From assembly GCF_029761915.1 (NCBI RefSeq), contig NZ_CP121695.1, positions 3,005,501 through 3,069,500 on the forward strand: DNA of 64,000 nucleotides, given 5' to 3'. This document shows, piece after piece, positions 36,920-45,339 of the stretch (within the stretch, counting starts at the first letter, position 1; the number at the start of each line of letters is the position of its first letter). The notes beneath the pieces were generated by a model. The model made no database searches. It was not told where the DNA came from and saw nothing but the letters and a program-made list of their open reading frames with translations. The position numbers were made by a program, and so were the translations under genes. This DNA comes from Bradyrhizobium sp. CB1650. Lineage in GTDB: Bacteria > Pseudomonadota > Alphaproteobacteria > Rhizobiales > Xanthobacteraceae.

Positions 36920-37114
36920 CTAGGCCTGAATACGTGTGCTCACCGACTGCGCGCGGCTCTCGGCAACGGCGGTGGCCGGCCGTTCATCCGGTTCAAGCAG
37001 ATCGTCCACCGACATCTCGGGAGGACTGAGGACAGTCCGGTCGATGGAATACCCGCTGGGGCCGCCCCTGCATCCATATCCATCTCCACCAGCCACGCTG
37101 GGGTTCAGGATCAT
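36920..37114 (-). CDS. Small ORF in the methyltransferase operon (64 aa)
   Basis: ATG at 37114 overlaps the stop of the ORF upstream in ATGA fashion and the frame reads MILNPSVAGGDGYGCRGGPS, GYSIDRTVLSPPEMSVDDLL, then EPDERPATAV and a short Ala/Ser/Arg-rich tail. Third positions are mostly G or C, as in real genes here. The peptide has a Gly-rich part with one Cys and a Pro/Glu-rich part with no hydrophobic helix. Its place directly before a methyltransferase makes it worth noting, but I know no family and no leader motif is certain. It could be a degraded gene end. Confidence 0.35.
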   Translation of the reverse strand: MILNPSVAGGDGYGCRGGPSGYSIDRTVLSPPEMSVDDLLEPDERPATAVAESRAQSVSTRIQA

Positions 37115-37530
37115 ATCCGCAAGGCAGGCGGATGCAAACGCAACACCGGTTTACCCACAATGGGTAATTGAAAGCTTCTCAGGCCGAAAGCTTCATGAAA
37201 ACCATGAAGGTCGAGGCGGTCTATCTCTTGCTTGCAATCTACCCATAGTTGATAGTTTCCGTCGATGTTGGCGGCGTGGCCGATTGAATTAAAGAGTTCG
37301 AAGGATGTTACATCGTATCTGACGAACCGACCTTTATCGCGGAAGCCGTAGAGAAGGTACTGGTCTGTGGAAAGCGTCTTTCCGGCGGTTATGCCGCAGT
37401 CCACTTTCGCTCGCAAAGTCGCATGGCGAATACAATCTTTGTAAGAGCGGGTTCTTTCGCGAAGCTGGAGGAGGGAGAGGTTGGCGCGGGGGCGCGCGAT
37501 GACGATCGTTGATGAACAGCACGCCGACAA
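37111..37530 (-). CDS. Unrecognised ORF at the head of the reverse operon
   Basis: The reverse frame stays open over 139 codons from a TTG at 37530 and reads TIVIARPRANLSLLQLRERT, GKTLSTDQYLLYGFRDKG, RYDVTSFELFNSIGHAANID and GNYQLWVDCKQEIDRLDLHG. The sequence looks like a folded protein, but no start with a good ribosome site is visible and I cannot name the family. It may be the remainder of a longer gene whose 5' part was lost when the asparagine synthetase gene arrived next to it. Its stop overlaps the start of the 64-residue ORF. Confidence 0.35.
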   Translation of the reverse strand: MSACCSSTIVIARPRANLSLLQLRERTRSYKDCIRHATLRAKVDCGITAGKTLSTDQYLLYGFRDKGRFVRYDVTSFELFNSIGHAANIDGNYQLWVDCKQEIDRLDLHGFHEAFGLRSFQLPIVGKPVLRLHPPALRI

Positions 37531-37725
37531 TTTGGGAAACTCTCCATATGAAAGGTACCCAACCGGTGAAGCTTTCAATTCCCCACAGGTTCTCCTCCGA
37601 TAATGGCGCCCAGCGCAATCCACGTAGGGCGCAGCGGTGGGGACCATTCGGAGATGTTCCGCGCGCTCTTCCTGCGGCTGCGCGACGAGCAAGACGCTTC
37701 GAACTCTACCGGAAAGGACTCCGCC

Positions 37726-39633
37726 ATGTGCGGCGTCTGCGGGCAGTTTAACTTCGGCAGCGGTGCGCCCGTCAGCGCTTCCACCATTGAAGCGATGATG
37801 GGCACAATCATCCACCGCGGCCCCGACGACGCCGGCCAGCATTTGGACGGGAGTCTCGGCCTGGGTTTCCGCCGGCTGGCGATCATCGATCTGTCACCCG
37901 CCGGCCACCAACCGATGTCCGACCAAGCCCAGGCAGTGTGGGTGGCCTTCAACGGGGAGATCTACAACTATCAGCAGCTCCGGCAGGAGTTGCAGGGGCA
38001 CGGCCACGTGTTTCGTTCCAACTGCGACACCGAGGTGATCGTGCACGGCTACAAGCAGTGGGGTGACGCCGTGCTGAACCGCTTCAACGGCATGTTCGGC
38101 CTCGCCATCTGGGACGTGAAAAAGCGCCGGCTGCTGCTGGCGCGCGATCCGATGGGCATCAAGCCGGTCTACTACGCGATCTGCAACGGATCGCTCGCTT
38201 TTGGTTCGGAGATCCGGCCGGTCTGCGTTGCTCTCGGCGAGCCGCCGGGCGTTGATCCCGAAGCCGTCGCTCTTTTTTTGCGCTATCGCTACACTCCGGC
38301 CCCGCGCACGATGTTCAAGGGCATCCAGAAGCTCGCCGCGGGTGAAAAACTCGTCGTCGAAAACGGCCAGGTGCACGTGTCGCGCTACTACCAGTTCGCC
38401 CCGGTGCTATTCGCCCCGCAGCCGCGCCCAGAGGAGGCGGCGGAAAAATTGATCGAACTCTACAAGACGGCGATGAAACGGCATCTCATCAGCGACGTTC
38501 CGCTCGGACTGCTGCTCAGCGGCGGCCTGGATTCGGGCCTGTTGCTCGCGCTGATGAGCTTGTATGGCCGCGACTGGCACACGTTCAGCGTCGGGTATGG
38601 ATCGTCGTTCGCCGATGATGAACTCGAGGATGCCGCCAAGACGGCCCGGATCTACGGGGCCAGGCACAATGCGGTTCATCTCACCCGGGAAACGTTTGAA
38701 GACGTCCTGCCCCGCATCGTGGACGTCCTCGAGGAACCGGTCGCCTCGTCGTCGATCGTGCCCATGTACTTCGTCTGCCAGCGGGCTCGTGAAAACGTGA
38801 AGGTGGCGCTCATCGGCCAGGGGCCGGATGAGCTGTTCGGCGGATACACCCGACACCTCGGCGTGCACTATGGCGCCGCCTGGCGCGCGCTGCCCGGCTG
38901 GTTGCGGGCCCCCAGTGCCGCGCTCGCGCACGCCCTCCCGCGGAACAATACGATCAAGCGTGGCCTTTATTCGCTCCACGAGCCCGACCGGCTTCGTCGT
39001 TTCCAGCAGGTATTCTCGCTGGTTTCGGACTACGCGATGCAGAGGCTTGTTCGCCCCGAGCTGATCGCTGACGGGGAAGCCAGCGTGGCGGCCCGCTGCT
39101 GGGAGGAATACCGGCCGGCCTTCGAAAACCTGGACGACCTGAACGCCCTTCAGTTACTCGAGCTGCGCTCGTCGCTGCCGGACGAGTTGCTCATGTATGG
39201 CGACAAGCTGTCCATGGCGCACGCCCTTGAGGTTCGCGTACCCTATCTCGATCGCGAAGTGGTCGAGCACGTCCAGCAATTGGGCGCGTCCTTCAAGGTG
39301 CGTCATGGTGTTCGCAAGTGGCTTCATCGCGAAGTGAGCAAGCGGCTGTTGTCGTCGGAAATTATTCATCGCAAGAAGCGTGGATTTGCAGTGAATGTGG
39401 TCGATGGGTGGTTCCGCCAATCCCTCGACGGACGGACCCGGCAATACCTGGCCGATCCGCAGTCACACGTCTACCGGTTCCTGGAGCCGGCTGCGGTGCA
39501 ATCCATGCTGGGTGACCACGCGGCAGGCCGGGCCGACCACCACAAGATACTATTTAGTGTCGTCGTGCTGGAGCAATGGCTCCGCACCTTCCGTCTGATT
39601 CGGCGAACGCGACGTACCCATCCTGTGTATTAA
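37726..39633 (+). CDS. asnB: Second asparagine synthase-like glutamine amidotransferase
   Basis: ATG 37726 is chosen because it gives MCGVCGQFNFGSGAPVSAST with the catalytic Cys2; a longer frame from 37603 would mask it. The 635-residue protein has HRGPDDAGQH, FRRLAIIDLSPAGHQPM and FNGEIYNYQQL in the glutaminase domain. LLSGGLDSGLLLALM (PP-loop), IGQGPDELFGGYTRH and LPDELLMYGDKLSMAHALEV lie in the synthase domain. It is diverged from the copy at 29727. It is read away from the reverse operon that begins just upstream. Amidation of a sugar acid or an amino-acid donor is a possible role; the free asparagine reaction is also open. Confidence 0.9.
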   Translation: MCGVCGQFNFGSGAPVSASTIEAMMGTIIHRGPDDAGQHLDGSLGLGFRRLAIIDLSPAGHQPMSDQAQAVWVAFNGEIYNYQQLRQELQGHGHVFRSNCDTEVIVHGYKQWGDAVLNRFNGMFGLAIWDVKKRRLLLARDPMGIKPVYYAICNGSLAFGSEIRPVCVALGEPPGVDPEAVALFLRYRYTPAPRTMFKGIQKLAAGEKLVVENGQVHVSRYYQFAPVLFAPQPRPEEAAEKLIELYKTAMKRHLISDVPLGLLLSGGLDSGLLLALMSLYGRDWHTFSVGYGSSFADDELEDAAKTARIYGARHNAVHLTRETFEDVLPRIVDVLEEPVASSSIVPMYFVCQRARENVKVALIGQGPDELFGGYTRHLGVHYGAAWRALPGWLRAPSAALAHALPRNNTIKRGLYSLHEPDRLRRFQQVFSLVSDYAMQRLVRPELIADGEASVAARCWEEYRPAFENLDDLNALQLLELRSSLPDELLMYGDKLSMAHALEVRVPYLDREVVEHVQQLGASFKVRHGVRKWLHREVSKRLLSSEIIHRKKRGFAVNVVDGWFRQSLDGRTRQYLADPQSHVYRFLEPAAVQSMLGDHAAGRADHHKILFSVVVLEQWLRTFRLIRRTRRTHPVY

Positions 39634-39664
39634 CAGGCTGAACGCTTTAAATGAGCCGACTCAA

Positions 39665-41956
39665 TCACTGCGTCCGCGGGCTTGGGACTGCATCGGACGG
39701 TACTCCGTAGAAGACGCCCCGTCCGTCGGTCCCGATGTACACGCGGCCCCAGACCTGCCGGTCGCCCGCCATGGCCCCCGCTCCGTTCACGAGATCGCTC
39801 ATCTGGTGCTGGGTGTCGTTGATGAGAATCCAGCTGGTGCCCATGTCGTCGGACCGAAATATCCCCTTCGTGTTTTCTACTGTGCCATAGAGAAAGACCG
39901 TCGGGACTTTCGACCCGTTCGGGGGCGCTCCGAAACTGAACATGAAGGCGTACTGGACATTGGCAACCTTGGCGAAGGTCTCACCTGCCGTCGACGAACG
40001 ATAAAGGCCCGAGGCACCGTTGCTCATCCAAACCTCCCCGTTCATTCCTGGGGCGGCCTCTACGACTTGCTGTCGCCAGCCCAAGGACGGAATAGTTGAG
40101 ATGCTCTCGAATGTCGCCGCACCATCGGTCGAGCGGTAGAAATGCTCGCTGTTGTAATCGTACAGGTAGAACTTGCTCCCATCTATGCGGTCCGCGGCCA
40201 GCGGTTTGTTCTTGCTCCAGTAGTTCGCTCCTTCGACGGCGCCCGATGGCGCTCCAATCGACTGCGTCCACGAGGCGCCCAGGTCGGTCGAGTAGTAGGG
40301 AACGCTCCCTTTCGGCAGCCACACGATCCGCCGTGACGTGGCCGAAACCGCCACCCGGCCATCGAGGTTTCTGTCTGGGTTGGATGAAAAGGCCGTGAAG
40401 GTCTGCGCATTGTCGGTGGAGTAGCCACCGGCCGGCGAGCTGTCTCCAGGATGTCCCACCCGCACGACGAAGTTTGGATCTGCCTCCTCGAAATCGATTC
40501 CGGTGGAGTTGCCGAAGGGCGTATATCCCATCTCGTTGGGCGGCGGCTCGGTGAGAGATGCGTTTCGGAATCCTACATGGTCAGCCACAGCCGACAGAAG
40601 TGGAGCGCCCCGGGGCGGGGACTTGACGTCGAAGACGACCATCTCTTCCAGCCCATCTACGTAGCTCTGCCAAATCTGGCGCTTTGCGGTGATGTCGTCA
40701 GTGCGCCACACCCCACCTGTGTCCGTGAACCAGACCCGTTTCGGATCGGCGGGATCAATTACCATCGCCGATGGACCGTCGGCAAACTCGCTGTTGGGCA
40801 GCCACGGAACCGAAGAAGTGGCGCTCACGCTCCAAAAGGTCCAACTGGCGCCGCCATTCGTGGAGCGGTACCAGCCATGGTGGTTCTCAATCGTCACCAC
40901 GACGTTTGGGTTGGTCGGGTCAACGCTAATGGCCGAAAAGTTACGCCTGTCCTGAGGTGGCGAGATGTTGGTCCAGGCGCTCCCGGAAAATTTCGCGACG
41001 CCATCGTCGTGGGTCACGTAGAGGGTTCCATCAGAGGCGATGGCTTCACGGTGAGGGTCAACTGGGCTGCCGGCCATGACGGCCCACGAGAGCCCTGCGT
41101 CCGTGCTTCGGTAGATTCCCTGGCCACGTACAGCGGCATAAATTGTTGAAGAAGGCGACCCCGCCCTGCCTGTCCTGCGATCGATGGCCACGAAGGTGAT
41201 CCCGACTCCCGCCGTGCCTTTGGGAAGACTTTCGACCCGCTGCCAACTTGCTGCGGCGTTGGTGCTCTTCCACAAACCGTCGTTGCGCGAACCAAAGTAA
41301 AGGACGTTCCCGTCGTTCGGATCTACAATCAAGCGCTCCCCGTTGAGCTCGCCGGGGAAATCGTTGCCGTTCATTACGACGTTCAGATTAGTGCGCTCCC
41401 ATGTCTTGCCTTGATCCGTAGACTTGAGCACATCCCACGGTCCGCCGGGCCACCAATTGAACATCCCGGCAGCGAAGTAGACGTTGTTGGGATTCGATGG
41501 ATCGATAGCGATGCTCTCTCCGCCGAATAGATTCTCGTGCGAGAGTGGGAGCCAGTCGAGCAACGGAATCCACCGCTGGTTGGCAGCATCCCACCGGTAG
41601 CATCCACCGACATCGGTGCGGATGTAGAGCAAGTTGGGGGCGGACGGATGTGCGACGATCCCGGTGACGTACCCACCGCCACCCCACTTCACGTTTGTCC
41701 AGATGTATGGCTCGCTCTTGACAACGCCTGCATGCCCGGCGGCGAGGCTCAAAGCGGCCAGCAGCGTTCCTAGACACGCTCGATGGATGAACCATGCGGT
41801 CCAGCCAGTCTTTGCCCAAACGATTAGGGGGAAGCGGCCAAAATACCGGCTGAACTTCGATACGGCGTTGACGTGCGATCGCTGCGTCGCCGGCGACAGA
41901 TTGCGGACCGTCATATTCTCGATCATGCGGCGGCGAAGAGGGCTGATCTCAGCCAT
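39665..41956 (-). CDS. GH74/xyloglucanase-like beta-propeller protein with captured integrase N-terminus
   Basis: ATG 41956, with AGGAGGG upstream, gives 763 residues. Residues 1-41 (MAEISPLRRRMIENMTVRNL, SPATQRSHVNAVSKFSRYFG) are the N-terminal SAM-like domain of a tyrosine recombinase. From residue about 58 follows a hydrophobic signal-like stretch (HRACLGTLLAALSLAAGHAG) and then the GH74 fold: VTGIVAHPSAPNLLYIRTDV with the family catalytic Asp in RTDVGGCYRW. Asp-box repeats follow (KSTDQGKTW, RSTDAGLSW, RSTNGGASWTFW, YSTDLGASWTQ, RSDDMGTSW). GIDFEEADPNFVVRVG is also typical of GH74. The native start of the hydrolase is gone, so the integrase start serves both. Export may be affected because the signal is internal. 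Confidence 0.8.
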   Translation of the reverse strand: MAEISPLRRRMIENMTVRNLSPATQRSHVNAVSKFSRYFGRFPLIVWAKTGWTAWFIHRACLGTLLAALSLAAGHAGVVKSEPYIWTNVKWGGGGYVTGIVAHPSAPNLLYIRTDVGGCYRWDAANQRWIPLLDWLPLSHENLFGGESIAIDPSNPNNVYFAAGMFNWWPGGPWDVLKSTDQGKTWERTNLNVVMNGNDFPGELNGERLIVDPNDGNVLYFGSRNDGLWKSTNAAASWQRVESLPKGTAGVGITFVAIDRRTGRAGSPSSTIYAAVRGQGIYRSTDAGLSWAVMAGSPVDPHREAIASDGTLYVTHDDGVAKFSGSAWTNISPPQDRRNFSAISVDPTNPNVVVTIENHHGWYRSTNGGASWTFWSVSATSSVPWLPNSEFADGPSAMVIDPADPKRVWFTDTGGVWRTDDITAKRQIWQSYVDGLEEMVVFDVKSPPRGAPLLSAVADHVGFRNASLTEPPPNEMGYTPFGNSTGIDFEEADPNFVVRVGHPGDSSPAGGYSTDNAQTFTAFSSNPDRNLDGRVAVSATSRRIVWLPKGSVPYYSTDLGASWTQSIGAPSGAVEGANYWSKNKPLAADRIDGSKFYLYDYNSEHFYRSTDGAATFESISTIPSLGWRQQVVEAAPGMNGEVWMSNGASGLYRSSTAGETFAKVANVQYAFMFSFGAPPNGSKVPTVFLYGTVENTKGIFRSDDMGTSWILINDTQHQMSDLVNGAGAMAGDRQVWGRVYIGTDGRGVFYGVPSDAVPSPRTQ

Positions 41957-42001
41957 CGAAAACCCTCCTGTCCAAAGGGTTGCCGCTTCGAGAACCCTCA
42001 A

Positions 42002-42428
42002 TCCTCTCAGACAACAGCCAAGCGGCGCTACCGCTTAGCTGCCGCGCAAGCGGCTTCGTTGTGTGCCGGGCGGCCTGCGCGGCGCTAGCCATAAAGGCTC
42101 GGAGAATTCTTTCGAATTGGCGTGTTCGTTTTTGCAAGCACAAGAAATGCAGCTTTCTGTAAGCAGGCGATCGCCACCGAGAGCAAGCTTTGCTGCGACT
42201 GACCAACGGGTATCTGCAGGTGTATTGCAGACGCGGCCGGTCATTCTGCGCGCAATTCCAGGCGCTTCGAGCAACTGCGCCGGTTGCGGTTCGAACGTAG
42301 GAAATGCCGTTGTTAGGCTGTCTGTCCGTCCCATTAGGACCAAAGTTCGAACAAACTGACGGGTGAAACGCACGGCGAGCGGCCAACCGCTCAAGAGGCC
42401 GCGAGCACCTCGGTACGTTATCAGGCTC
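42002..42428. other. Intergenic region between propeller gene and secreted protein
   Basis: No supported coding frame was found. This region contains the promoter for the integrase-type start on the reverse strand and probably for the forward gene at 42486. Confidence 0.4.
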
Positions 42429-42477
42429 GTGATGCGCCAAACCACAAAGAACTTGTGATGCGCCAAACCACCAAGAA
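42429..42477. repeat. Tandem 23-base repeat just before the start of the secreted protein gene
   Basis: GTGATGCGCCAAACCACAAAGAA at 42429-42451 is repeated with one change at 42455-42477, spaced 26 bases apart. The second copy runs into AAGGG and the ATG at 42486, so it contains the ribosome binding site. The first copy carries a spare, site-like AAAGAA without a start. Slippage or a small leader structure could follow. Confidence 0.75.
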
Positions 42478-42485
42478 AGGGTAGC

Positions 42486-44702
42486 ATGTCGTTCGATCTG
42501 TCATCTGCTCCGTTTTCGTCGAACTCGGCTTGGAACCAGCAGGTCCCGACCGGAGCAACATATACGCCGCTCAACTGGTCCCCCTCGACCGGATGGAACT
42601 ACGGCGTGACCTGGGAACAAACCGGGTTTCCAGTCTACGTCGCCTCGCCGTCGGACCCGGTCGTGCAAGTGTCTGTGCCCGCCAGCTGGGGATGGCCCGC
42701 CGGGCCCGTCAGCGTCCATGTTCCGGCCGGGGCGACCGGCGCGGTCGGCTCGGGCGGCGACGCCCCGATCATCGTCGTCGATGGCGATACCGTCTACAAT
42801 TTCTGGCGATTCAACCGCACGAGCGACACGACCGCGACCGCCCAGTCGTATGGCGAGGCGAACGTGGTCACGGGCACCGGTTGGGGCACCCTCCAGTCAC
42901 CGACTGCCGCAAATAATTGGCAATCCTCGCTGGGCGCAGGCGTCGGTGCTGCCGGCAATAGCGAACTCGGCGGGCTCCTGGTCCAGGCGCAGACGGACAC
43001 GGGCACGATCAATCATGCCCTGCAGCTCGCCGTCGCCGGCTCGGACTTGAAGCCAGGCTACGTCGCCCCCGCCATTGCGACCGACGGCACCAGTTCCAGC
43101 GGCATCGTACAGGAAGGCCAGCATCTGGCCATTCCGCAGGGAACGCCGATGCCCTCCGGCCTTTCGCCGCTCGGCCAGGAGGTGTTCCGCGCCCTCCAGC
43201 AATACGGCGCCTACGTCACCGAGATGGGAGGCACCCAGACCGTCCTTCGCGCCCAGGCGAACGCCTATGACGCGACGACGATGAGCGCCCTCCGTCCGGA
43301 CTTGAATTCGATCCTTCCAATGCTACAGGCGGTGAGCGGGGGCTCGCCCACGACGCCAACCACACCCACGACGCCAACCACACCCACGACGCCCAACGTC
43401 GCGCCGACAGTGACCCAGGCCTCCGCTTCGCCGGGGGTGGGAGTTGAGCATGTCGGCGATACCGTCACAATGACGCTCGGTTTCAGCGAGGCCGTGACCG
43501 TCACCGGCACGCCTACGCTGTCGCTCAATGATGGCGCTAAAGCCACCTATGTGAGCGGCAATGGGACGAACGCGCTCACCTTCAAAACGACCGTCGCGTC
43601 GACCGACACAAATACTTCGGCGCTCGCTATAACCGGGGTCAATCTCCCGAACGGCGCGAGCATCAAGGATGCCGGCGGTCTCGCAGCGGACCTATCCGGC
43701 GCGGTGAAGACGTTCACCGGTCTGCAGATCTCGACGTTATCGACCACGCCGACGACCCCGACTAGCCCAACGACGCCGACAACCCCATCGAGCCCGTCCG
43801 TGACCACGCCGGTCCTATCGGTCGCGGATAACTCGCTCACGGTGGCCGGGGGCGGCGGCACAGTCGATCTGGGGGTCAAGGTGACGACGACCGACACCAA
43901 CGACGCCGTGACCGTGACCATCAACGGCTTGCCGGGATACGAGACGATCACTGACAAGCTCGATGGTCAAACCTTCAAGGGGAAGAACATCACCTTGACG
44001 GCAGCGCAGGTCGACAGCGGATTGACGCTGCAATCGAACTACAAGGGCAACTCTGATCCGGTCTCGACACTCACGCTGACGGCAACGGCAAAGGACCCGG
44101 TCACCGGCAACGTTATCACATCTGCGCCGCAGACCATCGCCGTGAAGGATCCTCGGCCTGCGACGGCTGCGACCACAACGTCGCTGCAGACCTCGACCGT
44201 GACGGCCTCTGAGCCTACGACCGTCACGACTTCAACGTCACCGCAGACCACCCCTGTGACGGATCCTTCGCCTTCGACCGGGACGAACACAGGATGGTGG
44301 GGCCAGCATCGCGACTTGATCTCAGGCGGTGGAACGAGCACGTCGCAGGATGGCCAGGGCGTTGCATCCCAACATCGCGACTCGATCAGCGATGGGACGA
44401 CCTCGCCCGCGACCGGCACGGGCACTTGGCTGGCAGGCCAGGGGTCTGCTTTGCTTAGCGAGATCAGGGACCTGGTCGCCAACAGAGGCGTTGCGACCTC
44501 TGCGTCGCCGATCACCGTGGCGGATACTCCGCATGCGACCGGCACGACTACGGCGTCCCTGGCAAGCCAGAGCTTTGCACTGCTGAACCAGTATCTGGCG
44601 GGTAGCACCGGTCGGGTCGATCCCGGTCAGATCATGGCAGCCGTGTCGAATGGCAACTCCTGGGCACAGGGCTCGTCGTTCCTCACCAGACCTCAACATT
44701 GA
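42486..44702 (+). CDS. Candidate type I secreted surface protein with Ig-like domains and TPT linkers
   Basis: The 738-residue protein has no signal peptide and begins MSFDLSSAPFSSNSAWNQQV. Residues 1-280 form a Gly/Trp-rich domain (NWSPSTGWNYGVTWEQTGFP, APIIVVDGDTVYNFWRFNRT, VFRALQQYGAYVTEMGG) that resembles an uncharacterised secreted family. A TPTTPTTPTTP linker precedes an SwmB/BapA-like Ig domain (VGDTVTMTLGFSEAVTVTGT, TPTLSLNDGAKATYVSGNG) at about 315-410. A second TPT/TPS linker leads to another beta domain (about 440-555). A Ser/Thr/Gly-rich tail with two QHRD-[LS]-IS motifs follows. No RTX nonapeptide is present. It lies upstream of the ABC-HlyD pair, so it is the probable export substrate; an adhesin or matrix role is inference. 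Confidence 0.7.
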   Translation: MSFDLSSAPFSSNSAWNQQVPTGATYTPLNWSPSTGWNYGVTWEQTGFPVYVASPSDPVVQVSVPASWGWPAGPVSVHVPAGATGAVGSGGDAPIIVVDGDTVYNFWRFNRTSDTTATAQSYGEANVVTGTGWGTLQSPTAANNWQSSLGAGVGAAGNSELGGLLVQAQTDTGTINHALQLAVAGSDLKPGYVAPAIATDGTSSSGIVQEGQHLAIPQGTPMPSGLSPLGQEVFRALQQYGAYVTEMGGTQTVLRAQANAYDATTMSALRPDLNSILPMLQAVSGGSPTTPTTPTTPTTPTTPNVAPTVTQASASPGVGVEHVGDTVTMTLGFSEAVTVTGTPTLSLNDGAKATYVSGNGTNALTFKTTVASTDTNTSALAITGVNLPNGASIKDAGGLAADLSGAVKTFTGLQISTLSTTPTTPTSPTTPTTPSSPSVTTPVLSVADNSLTVAGGGGTVDLGVKVTTTDTNDAVTVTINGLPGYETITDKLDGQTFKGKNITLTAAQVDSGLTLQSNYKGNSDPVSTLTLTATAKDPVTGNVITSAPQTIAVKDPRPATAATTTSLQTSTVTASEPTTVTTSTSPQTTPVTDPSPSTGTNTGWWGQHRDLISGGGTSTSQDGQGVASQHRDSISDGTTSPATGTGTWLAGQGSALLSEIRDLVANRGVATSASPITVADTPHATGTTTASLASQSFALLNQYLAGSTGRVDPGQIMAAVSNGNSWAQGSSFLTRPQH

Positions 44703-44709
44703 TCCACTG

Positions 44710-44740
44710 CCGCACCCAAGCGCTCGGCGCCTGGGTGCGG
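44710..44740 (+). terminator. Hairpin after the secreted protein gene
   Basis: CCGCACCCA at 44710-44718 pairs with TGGGTGCGG at 44732-44740, and inner bases can extend the stem. It starts 8 bases behind the stop codon. The following bases (CACCATCAGTTTTGG) contain a short T-run, so an intrinsic terminator or attenuator is plausible. Confidence 0.65.
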
Positions 44741-45239
44741 CACCATCAGTTTTGGAGATGCATCAGGAAAATTGAACGCGCCCAGCAAGCCGCCAAGGGA
44801 TCGATTGTCACCGCGCGTTCGTGTCGACTGGCTCTGCCGCTCGCGATCTTTCCGCAACTCCGACGTTGACGCAATCTGACAGAAGAATCGAGCGTGTGTC
44901 TTCCGATCGATCGGGCATGTGCCGACGCAAAATATGGGGCAAGCACAGCGCTACATACGTTTGTATAAATCACGTTTTGAAAGTTTTTTTGCCATCTTTG
45001 CTTATTAGCCAACCGGCTCAGCAGTTGGGGGGGCAGCTTCCGAAAACCCACTGCTCTGAAATCTCCTCGCGGTTCGAGGCTGCAATGCTTTGAAATATGC
45101 TCGTGGTGCGAAGCTGCGAGCATGCGGTGTGTTGCGCGGCTTCGCGATGCGCAGCAGTGGAATTGCTCCGTCGTGGCGGCGGTGTGGGCCCAGCCGGCGT
45201 CAGGATTCTTCCGGACTAGGCCGCATCACTGATCCGCTT
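44741..45239. other. Intergenic region between substrate and exporter genes
   Basis: No supported coding frame was found. The stretch is locally AT-rich around 44940-45010 and could hold the exporter promoter. It lies between the two hairpin copies. Confidence 0.4.
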
Positions 45240-45271
45240 TCGCACCTGAGCGCTTTTGCGCCCGGGTGCGA
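45240..45271 (+). terminator. Hairpin upstream of the exporter gene
   Basis: TCGCACC (45240-45246) pairs with GGTGCGA (45265-45271), with GCGC-TTTT-GCGC as the inner stem and loop. It is about 70 bases before the exporter ATG. It lies in the second copy of the 100-base repeat and may be an old terminator left by a duplication, or a leader structure. Confidence 0.5.
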
Positions 45272-45339
45272 CATCATCATCTTGGGAATGCATAAGGAAC
45301 ATAGGCGCGGCCCGGTAGCCGCGAAGGGTTAACTAAAGA

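Larger units (their letters stand above)
44701..45330. repeat. Two diverged 100-base repeats with hairpins flanking the intergenic region
   Basis: About 100 bases at 44701-44800 (GATCCACTGCCGCACCC, later GGAGATGCATCAGGAA) recur in altered form at 45231-45330 (GATCCGCTTTCGCACCT, later GGAATGCATAAGGAA). Both copies contain a hairpin and both end near CCGCCAAGGGA or CCGCGAAGGGT. This suggests a duplicated gene end or regulatory unit and could reflect an ancestral duplication of the secretion genes. Confidence 0.6.

Noticed and set aside
36920..39633. Lasso-peptide or similar cluster built from the small ORF and the asparagine-synthetase homologue
   Set aside because: The synthetase keeps the catalytic Cys2 of true amidotransferases, and there is no transglutaminase-type protease or recognition-element gene nearby.
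43336..43400. ACGCCAACCACACCC repeats as a CRISPR-like or regulatory array
   Set aside because: They lie in frame and encode the TPT linker of the secreted protein; no spacers of constant length are present.
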